Assembly (NCBI GenBank): GCA_026413225.1 | Contig: CM048553.1 | Span: 143,538,690 to 143,602,689, forward strand | From: Otis tarda | Lineage: Eukaryota; Chordata; Aves; Otidiformes; Otididae | Reading direction: 5' to 3' | DNA: 64,000 nucleotides | In this document: one piece after another, positions 45,131 through 57,640 of the stretch | How positions within the stretch are numbered: the stretch's first letter is position 1 | Layout: each line of letters begins with the position of its first letter | The notes under the pieces: model-generated | What the model saw: only the letters and a program-made list of their open reading frames with translations | Databases searched by the model: none | Told to the model about the DNA's origin: nothing | Translations under genes and position numbers: made by a program

Positions 45131-48098
45131 TTACATATAAAATTAGCACCTGTTATGAAATGCACGTTACTAGTAAGTAAATACAATCACAGTGTTCCAG
45201 TTTGGATTTTCAGGCAATAAAAAGCACCATACAAGAATGACTGGTGATCACATTAGGATATGTTTTTATATAGCAGAAAGAGAACAAAGAAGGTTTTCCA
45301 GTGGCTTCAGAATGATTGGCAGTTCTAAGACATTAGTGAACTTGAGGATATTTGTGGCATATTGCAATCTTAACATTCTGGTTTGGGCAAAATCAAAATG
45401 TTTAAAAATGCTTTTAATAAAGATATAGTTATGGTCACATTCATTCAACTCTATTAGCTCCTCAGGGAAATAGTTGAAACCACATTTAAAAGCACCAAAA
45501 TTTTTTAAATCCCCTGTGAACCTGCATATTTAGCAGACAAATACAACCTCCTTTCTGCTTGTATCTGTAGCCTAAATAAGTAAATAATTAGTTAATAGTC
45601 AAAGTGCTTGAGATATGCATTTCCAATTGTGTAATATTTTTAGTGAAAATAACTATTTACAACCTAATTTGGGAGAAAAAAAAATAATACACAGATTCCG
45701 TGAACTGCATATTAGTACAGAAATTCTTAATTTGTTACAGGGAAATCCTGACTTTTTTGAAGTCAATCGCAAAATCCTTATTGCCTTTAGTAATACCTGT
45801 ATTTCACCAGAATTTTATTAGTAAAATAAGGTTTAATTAAGCTTACACTACAATCAGTGCTGATCTTTTCCAACAAAAAGGTTCTACTCCTAAGACTCAT
45901 ACTGCAAACTTTCAGGATTTAAATCATTAAACACATATAAAAATATTTAAAACAGGCTAAACTTATTTTAGCAATAAGTAAATTGTAGCTATCAGTTAAA
46001 ATATATGCCTTTTATATTCTTTGTGTATGTTTATATTCCACATTTTATATTCTCATCCTGTTGTACATAATACTACTCTGTAATAATTATTTAGGTAACT
46101 TCAAATGGATAGTTTATCTACTGCTGTTTTTTATATGTAGGTACATTGTATTGAAGGTTGCATTATAGTAAACATGTTTATTACACACAGAAGTCAAGGT
46201 ATTTTTCTTTTTCTACTGATTTAGTAACCAGAATTTCTGGATTAATATTTTGGAGGATTTTTTGGTATGGTAGTGTAGGATGAATACTTCCTGCACCTGG
46301 AAAGAATGCCAAAAGCTGCAGCATGCAGGGAAAAAAAGGGTTTTGCAGCACACAATGATCTCCCAGTTATTCATATTTCAGCTTTTTTTTTTTTTTTGTC
46401 AAATGTTAAATGCAAATTTCTCAAGCTGCTTGTTATCAATCTCTGTATTGATTTGGCCTTATAGACAATCAGCACGTAGCCAAAAAAACCCCTGAGATCA
46501 GTGGTCAGCACAAATGTTAACCTTAATTTAGAAGCCTAGATTCAGTGCAAAGCAAATTACTGCAATTTATCCATGCATGGCACTGTTTGGCATTAATCTA
46601 TCCTCAATTTTATAACTGGAAAGCAACTCTAAATGAATTACCAATTGATTTATAAATTTCACTTAGAGGAATTTCCTTGCTCCTTCCAAAAATATTCACT
46701 CTGCTTAATTTAGGGTTTCTGGTTTTGTGCAGTATATGAATTCTGTTTAACGTGCTGGGGATCATTTCAGCAGTTATGCAGTGACACCTATACCAAAGAA
46801 ACTGGAAACGCTTCTAGGTTCCTATATGGGGTTCATTTCCCTATCACATGTCCTCTGCATATTGGGCCATCTGGTATAAACTACAGCGTAAGGTATGGAT
46901 TTGAACACACATCAGATATGGTAAAGTGATGAAACAAGATCCTATGGAATGCCATAGATGTATAGGAATTTGTCAGACTACATTCAGGACACAAGAGTTT
47001 TATTGTTTGTCCAGATATGTATGCATCATCTACAATATAAAGACTGACTGATATTTAGAACCATTGGAAAGCCTTTGTGTCTACCCACTTTCACCTTCCT
47101 GAAGATATGAACAGTAAACCTTAAGTCCTTATTATGCTGGAAGTCTGGTGAGTGTGGCTTTTATTTGGTATCCAGTGTGTTAATCTTACCAAGGAGGCCT
47201 AGGGAACAAGTTGTGATATGCAGCCCATGAAGAAAGACCCTTAGAAATCAAGGAGACAAAGTGCTGTATACAAGCACAGAGATATTTAAGAATAAGTGGG
47301 TCTGGAGATTTGTCCACAAAAATCCTTGCATATGTTCCATTAAGAGAGCTTGGCATTTTGTTATTATAACAGCAATTTAAAAGTAAAGCACAAGACAAAA
47401 CTTTAACTCAGTCCACACAACTAACCAAAAAACTACCCGCCCATAAGAATAAGTGGGTAGATGCAATGGGAGCCTGTCTTTGGAAAGGAGCCTTGATGGG
47501 CGTTCTCAAATGATCTTTGGTCTAAGACATGATCAGTCCGATTATATGCATATGTAACCTACTGCTGTGGGTATGTCACAGTAAGAGCTTTCTCAGGAGC
47601 TATGAGGGAACAGATAGATTCAGTGTCAAGAAACAAGAAGTCCAGCTGGATAGATGTCACACTTCATTTTAATATGAATAGATTTGCATTTTCATTTTAT
47701 ATCCACCACAAAAATGTATCCTTAACTCCAATTCTGACCTCTCGGATGAATGATCAGCAGCAACAGTAAAGGAATAACTTGCTAGACGTTGTCACATATT
47801 GGTATTTCTTGTGTCCAAGATAACTGTCTAGGTCTAAGAAAACATAAAATTTTCTTATGTGCAGAATATTTGACATATTGAGATGCTGCAATATAGTCAA
47901 CAAGGTATCCGTGATATTCACAGTGACAGATCCAAGGAGCTTCCTCCCATTCCTTTCCCTCTCTCAATCGTTCTCCTCTGGAACCTGGGAATAGAACTAA
48001 AGCATGTATGATCCTGAACTCCTTAGTTCTATGAAAACAAAGTGAATGGACTGTAAATAACTTTCAGTAAATGTCAGAATCTCTCTCAAAGAGCAGGA
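45131..48098. other. Unique AT-rich DNA, no gene seen
   Basis: A T15 run lies at 46383-46397. Frames are at most 78 codons. No repeat family recognised. Confidence 0.5.
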
Positions 48099-48590
48099 CA
48101 TAGAATCACAGAATCATAGAATGGTTAGAGTTGGAAGGGACCTTCAAAGGTCATCTAGTCCAACCCCCATGCAAGTAGCAGGGACATCCCCAACTAGATC
48201 AGGTTGCTCAGAGCCTCATCCAGCCTGGCCTTGAACGTTTCCAGGGATGGGGCATCAACCACCTCTCTGAGCAACCTGTTCCAGTGTTCTACAACTCTCA
48301 GTGTAAAAAATATTTTCCTATTATCCAATCTAAATCTACCTCCCTCTATTTTAAAACTATTACCCCTTGTCCTTTCACAACAGGCCCTACTGAACAGCCT
48401 CTCCCCATCTTTCTTGTAAGCCCCCTTGAGGTACTGGAAGACTGCTATCAGGTCTCCCTGGAGCCTCCTCTTCTCCAGGCTGAACAGCCCCAACTCTCTC
48501 AGCCTGTCCTCATAGGAAAGGTGCTCCAGCCCTTTTATCATCTTTGTGGCCCTCTTCTGGACCTTCTCCAACTGGCCCATGTCCTTCTTA
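48099..48590 (-). mobile_element. 5'-truncated CR1 LINE copy
   Basis: A 492-base 3' fragment in the same orientation as the long copy. Left to right on the plus strand it has three complete 8-bp terminal units (48099-48122; the middle one is ATTCTGTG), the 3' UTR hairpin, then the ORF2 C-terminus. By eye it differs from 37721-38204 at about 20-25 positions, roughly 95% identity. Similarity stops abruptly after 48590, the usual 5' truncation from incomplete reverse transcription. No target-site duplication is apparent. Confidence 0.96.
48194..48590 (-). pseudogene. CR1 ORF2 C-terminal fragment
   Basis: The CR1 part is open throughout (about 131 codons), and the frame runs on into the flank to 48,649. 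It carries RRATKMI-like [34 protein letters not shown] and [13 protein letters not shown]. It ends at a TAG (48194-48196) where the long copy has TGG, so the last residues are lost. There is no RT or endonuclease, so it is not functional. Confidence 0.92.
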
Positions 48591-49729
48591 CATGATAGGT
48601 AAAATGCTGAATTTACTTGCAGGGTACAACTAATTTTTTTTTGCCACAAACCCTGGCACAGGGCTATAAAGGCACTGTCTGTATTATAAAAAAATTATAA
48701 GCTGGAGTTTTCAAGGACAGAAGTTACAGTATAGGCACAATATGTGTATTTTTACCATTGCACCAGAAAAGCCAGAAAAAGTAGAGGAAAACATAACTTT
48801 TCCCAGAATAATAAATTCACAAAGGAATATTTGCATGAAAAGCCCATAAATACACTCAACCTTTGGCTAATGTTGCCAATAGAGAAAAAAAACATATCAT
48901 TTCCTGGAACCAGGACCACCATTGTGTGTTTTATGCACTCACCTTGATAGTTTGTTATTTGTTGAGAGCTGAGCAGAATCAGAATCAGATTCAGCCGTCC
49001 TCTCTGGCCCTGGGGCAGTCTGACTCAGGAACAGGAGTGGAGTAAACCTGATACGGAAAGAGTGCTTTGTAACATTCTCTGGTCAATCATATACAAATGA
49101 AGTGGTATAAAAATCCTACTGCATTCAGATAGGTTTTCCAGACCAGTACTCAATGATAGGACTTGAAGATGGAAGATGGCCTTCGGCAAATAAAAGGAGG
49201 GTAATAGTTCCAAAAATAAAAGGGCAAGTGGATGCAGGCACTAAAATAGCAAATCCAGAAATAATGGATGAGGATTTCCAGCCTACTGGAAAAGAAGACA
49301 GTCCTTTTTCGAGTAACTGAGTTTTGTGCTCAAGTGAAACGCAAGAACATTGAAGTATTTCCCTCTTGGTGCCACATCTGTACAACTTTGCTGTTGTTTG
49401 TTTACAGATACGCCTCAACAATGAAGCACAAATCACTAAAGGAAAAACTTCCCACTGCAGATCTGTTCTGAGGCAGATTGCAGCCTGGGAATAGAAAAGG
49501 CAAAGCCGCAGAGTTGCCAACATTTGATAAATCACAGTAAGTCTCTGACTCACTGAGAGAGAGCAAGGAGAGCCTAACTGTCTGAATCTGTGGTATCTAA
49601 TGAGCAAGAACAAAATGACTTTAAACTGTTAACAAAGAAAAATTCATTTTTTTTCCAAAGCTACATTTCCTATGGGCCATTGCAGCTCATAACAAAAGTA
49701 AAGCTAAAACCTATACAGAATTGAGCACA
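48591..49729. other. Unique DNA, no certain gene
   Basis: A 162-codon minus-strand frame (49125-49613) and a 69-codon plus-strand frame (49111-49320, ATG at 49153) overlap here. Neither translation is recognisable. The plus frame looks protein-like (charged, few repeats) but is short. I do not call a gene. Confidence 0.4.
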
Positions 49730-50060
49730 TTTTTTATTTTTCCATTTGAAACCTGGGATTATTTCCTCCAGGCATTTGGAAGGACAATGCTAGCAGGACC
49801 CTGCTTGCCAGTAAAACTCAGTTTTGGAAACCATCATCAGTCAGCATGAAAATTGATCCAGTGCTATGGAAATGAGCTCATTACTATTATTTTTTTTTGC
49901 TGGCACTCACACAATTTGTGCTTTTAGAATTTTGAAAAGTGGGACATGAATTGCAAAGAAAAAAATGAGTTAACAGTATTAAACAGTCGGTTGCTAATTA
50001 CTGAGCAATCCAAACCTACGTCTGGAATGACATACTCAGACATCCAGCTGGACCTCAGGC
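49730..50060. promoter_or_regulatory. Candidate conserved non-coding element
   Basis: Non-repetitive sequence with several homeodomain-like words (gagctcattac, ttgctaattactgag near 49,990) and no open frame. Support is texture only. Confidence 0.2.
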
Positions 50061-53000
50061 CATATGCTATCCTAGATGCTCACGCATAGCTCACGCCACT
50101 GTCAGACACTGGAGTACCAGGTAAAAAGTTCAGCGTGCAGATTAAAATATGGTCAGAGCTGTATATTTCTAGATACTTTAAAAAGAATAATGAATATCTG
50201 CCATCTATTAGTAAAAGTAAAGGATGAGAGCCGTAGACAGCAAGTTAGGAAATCACTCTGAATTATTATATTTGTTTCACTTTCATCACTCTGTTCGGAG
50301 TAGAAGTGTCCAATAACTCCAGTGCTGTTCTTTCTCCTTCCAGAGGTTACTTACAGAGATTTAGAATGTTACTTCATCCTAGTACCACATTTCAGCTGCC
50401 ATAGATCACATTTGTAATTGTTCAACGTAATAAATGAAATTTATGATCTACTTATTGATCCTGAGGTATGATACTTGGCAGAATGAAACATAAAGAAAAT
50501 TCTAATACAATCTAGTAAGTTTTAATGGTGTAATTCCAAGGATAATAATATTGCTAAAAAATATTATTCCCCCAAGTATAAAAAGTCATTTACCTTTAGC
50601 TCTAGGTTTCTGCTTGGTCCTAGATCAAATACTAACTTATAATTTATTTGGATTGTATTCCTTACAATTTATTTTCCAGATAAAGACTCTCTATGTTAAA
50701 AAGAATACATTTGTTTAACTAAACTAGATATTCTATAGTATCTTCCTGTAACAACCAAGATTTCAGTATTTTTTTGCGGTAGTATAATTGTGTTGTATTA
50801 TCTTGTATATATCAAAAATAACCTATCATAAATAAATTGTGAAAAAACTGGGAGAGCTCTTTAAAAAATATAGGTGTCTGATTCGTATTTGCACATGCAC
50901 ATTTGTTTACCTGTGTTGCAATTACAAATTATTTCAGCCTGGATCAGTGGCTTAGTGTTGACTAAATAAATCCAATGCTGTAAGTTAACCAGTGACCTCA
51001 GTCTTACAATCAGTTGCAACAGGGCAGAGGAATCCGCATGTTTCGAACAATTGTCAGGAGCCGAGCCCACACCACACATTCCTTTCGGCTGTAGAGTTCT
51101 AATCCTGACTTGCTTAAAACTGCGGCCAGTGAAAGCTCACATATTGTGAGTTTTGCACAAGAAAGGACTGTGGTGGCAAGACCCCAAAATACCCTGCAGC
51201 TTTGCTCAAGAGTTGTTTTCATGATGCTTTAGATCATCTTTAATTATTACTCATGCAAACAATACACAGGTATAGTCATGTAAGCAGATTTAAATAAGAG
51301 ACATATATACAACTAAGAATTAAAGCAACTAGTCAAAGCAGAAACTCACAAAGTAGAAAATATCACAGTAGAAAGATTTGTTTTACACATTTTAAATTCT
51401 TCCACTGTTATTGGAAAATAAATAGTCCTTCGTACACAAATACATTAAGCACTAGATAGCATGTGATTCAAGGACTCTGATTTAAGAATAAATCCTCTAT
51501 GATTTGGACTAATATTCTTTATGCAGCTAGTCAACACTGTATTTGTGAAATATGAATTTGAAAGAAAGATTATTATACTAGCTTAAAGCTGGATATTTAC
51601 ACATTTGCCTCCCATATTCATTAAATATTTTTATGCAGAAAACAGTAAAGAAAAATCCTGTGGAAAGCTGAAATCCTAAGCAACTAATTTTCCACTTTAG
51701 GAGAAGAGTCTCAGTGATCAGTATGAGCTTTATTATTGCTTTATTTGCAGGAATTATTAGCTCTTTCTTAAATTGTTCTGCTGCAAATCTGAAACATACA
51801 ATATTTTACATTATAGTAATATTTAATAGAGAACTGAGAATTGTGAGATAGTTTACAAGTGGAGCTACTATTACACTTCTTGTAACATCTTTCCATTAAA
51901 AAGTTAACCAGCAGGATTAATTGCTTCATGATAAATATTTCTTTTTAAAACCTGTTGTTCTCCATGCAGCAAAACATAAATACTACATACTATACCACTA
52001 TTAATCTGTTTTGAAATACTGCTTTTCTCCCCCAAAAAGTTTATGGTATAGATACATAGTCTGCATTCTAACATATTAATTCATGCTATAATAGCCTAAC
52101 AAATCAGGGAACTTTAAAGAACCCACACAAATGTATATGCTGTTTGTGCAGGAACAAAAGTCTCAGAGAGATTCTTCAAACTCAACACTGTCATAATAAA
52201 TTTTTAGATTGTAAAACATAACATATGACAGATATTATTAGTTCAAAAGGGAAAATAATTTCACATTTTTAAACTGAACATGCTCTTACTTACAAATTAC
52301 ATTATCATGACATCGTTTTGTCCTTCCCATTAGTGATGCATACCAAGAGAGAAACCTGGAGAGATATCTGCAAAAAGCCTGATGAAAATGTAAATAATAT
52401 CCAGCATTACTCCATTTAGTTTAAAATCATTATAAAAGTTGCAATAGCTAAAAGGTATTGATTTTTTAAAATAAATTTGTGCTTTAAAGGTGACAACATG
52501 TAGTATAGCATAAGTGTACATTCAAATTATCTATTGCTTTACTATTAATGATTAAGTGCAATTATTAATTATGGTATTCACCTGTTTTATAGTCATCTTC
52601 ACATATCTTCAAAAAGAAGTATATTAATATCTGAGAATACAAACTATATTTGGAGATAGAAACTATATTCAGTATGCTTTTGAAGTGTACATTTTTAAGT
52701 GAATATGTTCATAGTCCAGTTAATACAGGAAAGGACTTATTTTTGCAGTAGATGTAATTAGGATGTTGCTTAAAAAAAATCAACTGTTTTAAGAAATACA
52801 TTTTCTGAAGTCCTTCGTATCATGTACTAGGTAGTTGCTGTTGCTTAGGGCTTAGGTATCCCAACTCAGAAGACAAAAGTATCCTTTTCTTTGATAGGGA
52901 CATTTTAATTCTGTTTTCTGCTCTACTCAAAAGTCATGTTGCATACCTAGATCTTTTGCTTCAAAATGTCAGCCCTGAACCGCATGTGAATGAAATGCAA

Positions 53001-56000
53001 TACGTCTGCACAACCTCAAAATATGGAAACTTTGCTAGAAAAGATTTAGTTAAAAGTTTGCCTCTTTCAGGACCTGAAGAAGCACAAGGACAGCTGATTC
53101 AGCAGGTAACCTACTAGGGCTCAAATACAGACTGAACGTGAAAAAGTCATGCAACTCCTATCTCTCCAATCTATAGCCTCAAGCATTTCTAGATTAACAC
53201 ATTCACTGTACAGTTCTAACAGAACGGTTTTTGATCCACTTCAGGCACCATGGTATTTGTATTTTAGGCAGGAGAGAAACATTTTTTTTCCCCCTCATTC
53301 TCAAAGTGATTGGTACGGACCAGGTCAGGTCAGGAGATGATGGTGAAGATGCTGAAAGGTGGTAGGTGGAAAATACCCATTCTCCTCATTCTGAAAAAAA
53401 ACAGCATTGAAGATATTCTTCAGGAAATCAGTCTTATGAAAAGTTGGGGAAGTGCGAAAGTTAGGGCTCTTCATGTGTCAGACAGTCGATAATCTGTAAG
53501 TCTGTACCATGCAAATGAACTGTACAACAGAAAGGTTTGTGGACAAGAGGTTACAGGCAGCTGATAGAAACTCACTTCTGGGCAGTTTATATGCACAACC
53601 AGTACAAGGATTCACTTTATACTAATTATTGTTATTAAGTCCCACACATGGGTAACTGAGGCATATTTCATCTACCTTGTATGTCTTGCATATCCTTGCC
53701 AACTTGCCATGCATACTAAGGCTCAGGAGTTCCTCCAATCTGGAGCGCAGGCTCCAGCCACCTGAAAGCACATTTGCAGTTTCTGTGGATGGACAGGGAG
53801 TGTTCCTGTTTGGGAAGTGGCCTGGGATAGTTTTGCTACTGTTACTCACTTGGCAAGCAGTTTGGTAAAGGAGTGCATACACTAAAGCTGTCGTCTCCAT
53901 CAGGAGAAAAAGCTCAGCATCCTGCAGACTGGAGATTTGTCAGATAGGACCCTACCACAGGACAACTAGATTTTCTTGGCAGTTGCTCACACTACCCATG
54001 GACACTTTTGTGAGAGTGCAAAATGCTCTGAAATTTAAAAATATACACCACCAAGGAAAGGCAGTATAACTTTAGGTGGTGACATATAAGCATGTTTCTA
54101 CACTCCTATTTAGAAATTAGTTTCCAAAATATATGCTTTGATTTCAATGAGTGTTTTAGAAGTATGGTGCCATTTAAACAAACCCCTGAAAAAAAAGATG
54201 GTGCATAGGACGCAATGTTTACCCTTAAATGGTAAAGACAGAAAAGTTATTCCTAACTGTACTTACAATATCCCCTGCAGGAAGTATCGGAACACCCTCA
54301 AAGATATTTTGATTGCTGATGTGCATTTTCTAACGACCCTGCCTGTGATCATCAACATTTAGAAAAGAAAGAAGTAAACTATATTTTCTGACAAAAAGGT
54401 CTGTTTGGTAGCATACAATATTTCAAAAATTATGGATTTTATAAAAATACATGATTTTTTAAAAAATATATTTTAAGAAGTTTTAAAACATTGCATAATT
54501 TGCATCTTGGATAATGAATTTCTCATTAATAAATATATAAATCATAAATCATTTATTCGTACAGTGTAATGTAGCAATTTATTACATACTGTGTGAATTT
54601 TGTAATCAGGGAATCCCCTGATGAAAAAATAGCACAATATTAATTACCAGCACCATCTGTTCTAAACAATAGGAAAAACAATATTTTAATACAATGACTT
54701 CATGCATGTCAGTTATCTTCAACATTAAACACTGCAGTTTTGTTGATGTGGTTTACCTTCTACTCATTTAAATAACTGATGTTCTTACAAAGGTTAAAAC
54801 TATGAATAAATGAATTAAAATTAAATATAATGAAAAATACCGACAGAAACAGCATGGATCAAGCTTATTCATCAAATAAGTGATCATACAGGTATAGATA
54901 GACATATATTTACACATACATTTTTAAATTTACCAGCATGTTTCCAAAAGAATGATTATTTATATGCTTGTTACCTGCAAAAGACTGATGTTCAACTTCC
55001 AAGAGTTGCTTTGAGGTTTGGGCTTTTTTAAAAAAAATATCACTATTTTAAATACATAATCCTCACAACATAAATACGGAATCTACCTGGTGATATTGGA
55101 AGTATAAGTTCTTTTGGTGTACACAAAAATATTTAAGGTACTTTTAGTATTCTGGAAACTTGCTGAATTTTCCACTGTATCCTGCCAACCCTCAGTGCAA
55201 AAGAAATGTGGTTTTATGAGAATTTGCTTTCTCTCAGTATGATAGGAAAGATGTTATTCTTATACATTCAGGTGCTAATTTTGTTTAATGATTTATTGAG
55301 TTTAAAAATATGTTAGCTAAATCAAAATTACACCCATGAACATATTGCCTTCTTGAAAAATTACTGCCAAAGGAGCCAACCAAGGCTACTAGGATGAGGA
55401 CAGGATTCAAATTCGCTGGTTGAGCTTGCTATGGGCAACTCATAAACAGGGCTTCCTTATTCCCAAAGTCCCCCATCTACACCCATGCCCACATTACCCA
55501 TGTGCAATGTCTTTCTGTTCTGCACATTTTTGTTATTTAATTATTTCTGACACAAACATTTTCTTTCCATACACTGTCATCAAGTTCTGATTATATTTAA
55601 ACATGTGCCCACTACCAGATTTTTTTTTCTTCATATCTATCATATATTGGGTTATTTGTCTATTTGCAATTTTCCTCATAACATCTGTATTAATTTTTCA
55701 GTACTTCAAGACTTAATTTGCCTTCAAATGTGCCTGTCAGAGCCCCAAAACCCCACAGTAGGCTGTGTCCCAGAACAGTACTTTTATGCATACACTTTTG
55801 GTGCTAAGAAGAATTTATTGTTTGGGTTTTTTTTATTAAGAATTTTCACTTGCTGATATACTTTTACATAGGTATGGTGGATAACATTGTTTGCAAGAAT
55901 TTACAGGTGAGGAGACAGTAATGAGACTCCCAAAGCTTTAGGAACTGCCTTGAGCATTTATTTACCATAATAAAAATTAACTGCTTATTTACAGCCATCA

Positions 56001-56067
56001 GCTCACCTCCGGAAGGGCAGTGTGAATTCTCCCAGCCCCTGGGCGATCCCTTTTCCCCAGGCCTCCA
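50061..56067. other. Long unique AT-rich stretch, no gene seen
   Basis: Six kilobases of AT-rich DNA with frames of at most 92 codons. At 55,880-55,925 a tttacaggtgaggagac word faintly resembles a reverse MIR core, but the match is too short to call. No other repeat is recognised. Confidence 0.5.
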
Positions 56068-56625
56068 GTGAGCCACATGTTATTCTCTAGCAGCACGCGT
56101 CTGTTTGCTGGTGGCTGGAAGGCTGTGCCAAGGGCAGGCTGCTCCCTGCGCTTTGCACACTGCCTTACCCTTCCTGCATGCAGTGGATTTTGGGATGCTT
56201 TTCCATACCAGACAGGGTACCGCACTGCCTTGCTGGAGAAAACCATGGATGTGCATTCCTTGCACTTGGGTTTTTGCTGGAGTTGGGTGAGAAGCCAAGG
56301 GAACCTCTCAGACAGAACTATAATTCTCTTTAATGCTCAGTACCCAAAGCGAAGTTATAAAGGAAGGCTTTGCACTTTTGAACTGTGCCGTACTGGTACT
56401 CAGCAAATAGTGATACTTTACTGTGACAGCCCCAGATACTGTCTCAGGGATTCTGTGGTCTCATGCTGTCAGTGGATTTCTGTACAAACTGAACCCATTC
56501 AGGTATTCATCTCCTTGCTAGGGCTATCTGGGTCTGCTAGGAGAGTTGTTAATCTCATCAGATACTCCATAGGGATGCCTAACCATTGCAAATTCAGTTT
56601 AATTTCTTTTTCTTCCTCATTTTGA
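56068..56625 (+). other. Unexplained 185-codon open frame
   Basis: This is the longest open frame outside the CR1. It begins at an ATG (56068) in a slightly GC-richer patch and ends at TGA. The translation is rich in Ser, Cys, Leu and Arg and shows no signal peptide, domain, repeat or family motif that I recognise. Alternative frames on the minus strand (82 and 72 codons) overlap its first half, as expected from low stop density. It could be chance, a lncRNA exon or a decayed repeat. No promoter or splice evidence singles it out. Confidence 0.15.
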
Positions 56626-56639
56626 TGTATGCTTGTGGC

Positions 56640-57640
56640 CAATGCTCCATTTCCATATCAATAATTCTCTTCTCTAACCAGCCCGGCTATTCTTCCCTCC
56701 CAGTGTTTTTGGGGGGTAGTTGAAAAGATTTATTTCTCCCTTGCAATCTAACAGTTTTCTCAGTTGTGAACATGACTCTAGGCTGCTATCTACTTCCATA
56801 CCTACATCTCTCATACCTTTTCTCTTTTCATGCTTCTGTGATCTTCCTAAATTTATTAATTAAAGGGAATCTCATCAGAAATACTGTGCACTTTTATCTT
56901 TTTCTCCTTAAAGAAAAACTCCTCCTCTAATTTTCCCAAGCTTGTGCTATTAAGTATTACCTTTTCCCAACGTCAGTCCAGACTGCAATCTGACCATTAT
57001 GTAGAATTCTCTTCTTGCTCTTAGTGACTAAGTGACTCCCTCTTTCTGCTGTTTGTACTTCATTATTTCCTCTTACTCTATTTGACCTAAGTGGTTCTTC
57101 CAACAACTGTAGATTTCTTACATGTGTGGATCATTTCTATGGCTCTATGTATTTAATTTCTTCTTCTCTCATTCCAATATATCATTATAGGCAGTTTTAC
57201 TCCTGCCTATATAACACTTATTTTACTTTTTAGTAGTGGCTTCTGCTATGTGACAAGGCTTTTCTTCTGTGTTGTTTTCAGGTCTCCTTGGTTCTCTTTT
57301 CAATGTATATCTCTCCTCAAATAATTCCTTGCCCTTGCTCTTTTCTTTCTGGTTGTTCCTTCCTTCTAGTTGATCAATAATTATTTTCAAAAGATGATGT
57401 TTAATTGTTTATCTTTTTCTACTCTGCAATGACTTCTCCCCATCATTATCTTCTCCACCTTTCTTGACTAGGAAAATTAAAAATCTTAGGCCTTCCACTA
57501 AACACTGCTGGAAAAATATATTTTATCTCTGTCAAGACAATATTTCAATATTGTTTTAGTGAATCAGCTCTTACAGTTTGCTTTTTAGCCCTTAGTTTAA
57601 TTTCTCCTTTACCTTTTTGATTCTTTCTCACTGCTTGGTT
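56640..57640 (+). repeat. Pyrimidine-biased tract (about 1 kb)
   Basis: The plus strand is strongly T/C-biased with many ttctt, ctcttt and ttcctt words and no fixed unit. It contains a hairpin at 57186-57211. The bias resembles that at 11.74-12.24 kb and may reflect an old decayed CT-rich repeat or transcription-linked strand asymmetry. Confidence 0.6.
57186..57211. repeat. 9-bp perfect hairpin
   Basis: TATAGGCAG (57186-57194) and CTGCCTATA (57203-57211) pair perfectly around an 8-base loop. No T-run follows, and it is not a terminator. Confidence 0.85.

Noticed and set aside
49125..49613. 162-codon minus-strand frame
   Set aside because: No recognisable domain; composition-driven and overlapping an equally unrecognised plus-strand frame.
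55880..55930. Weak reverse MIR-like word
   Set aside because: The match covers only about 17 bases without a second colinear word.
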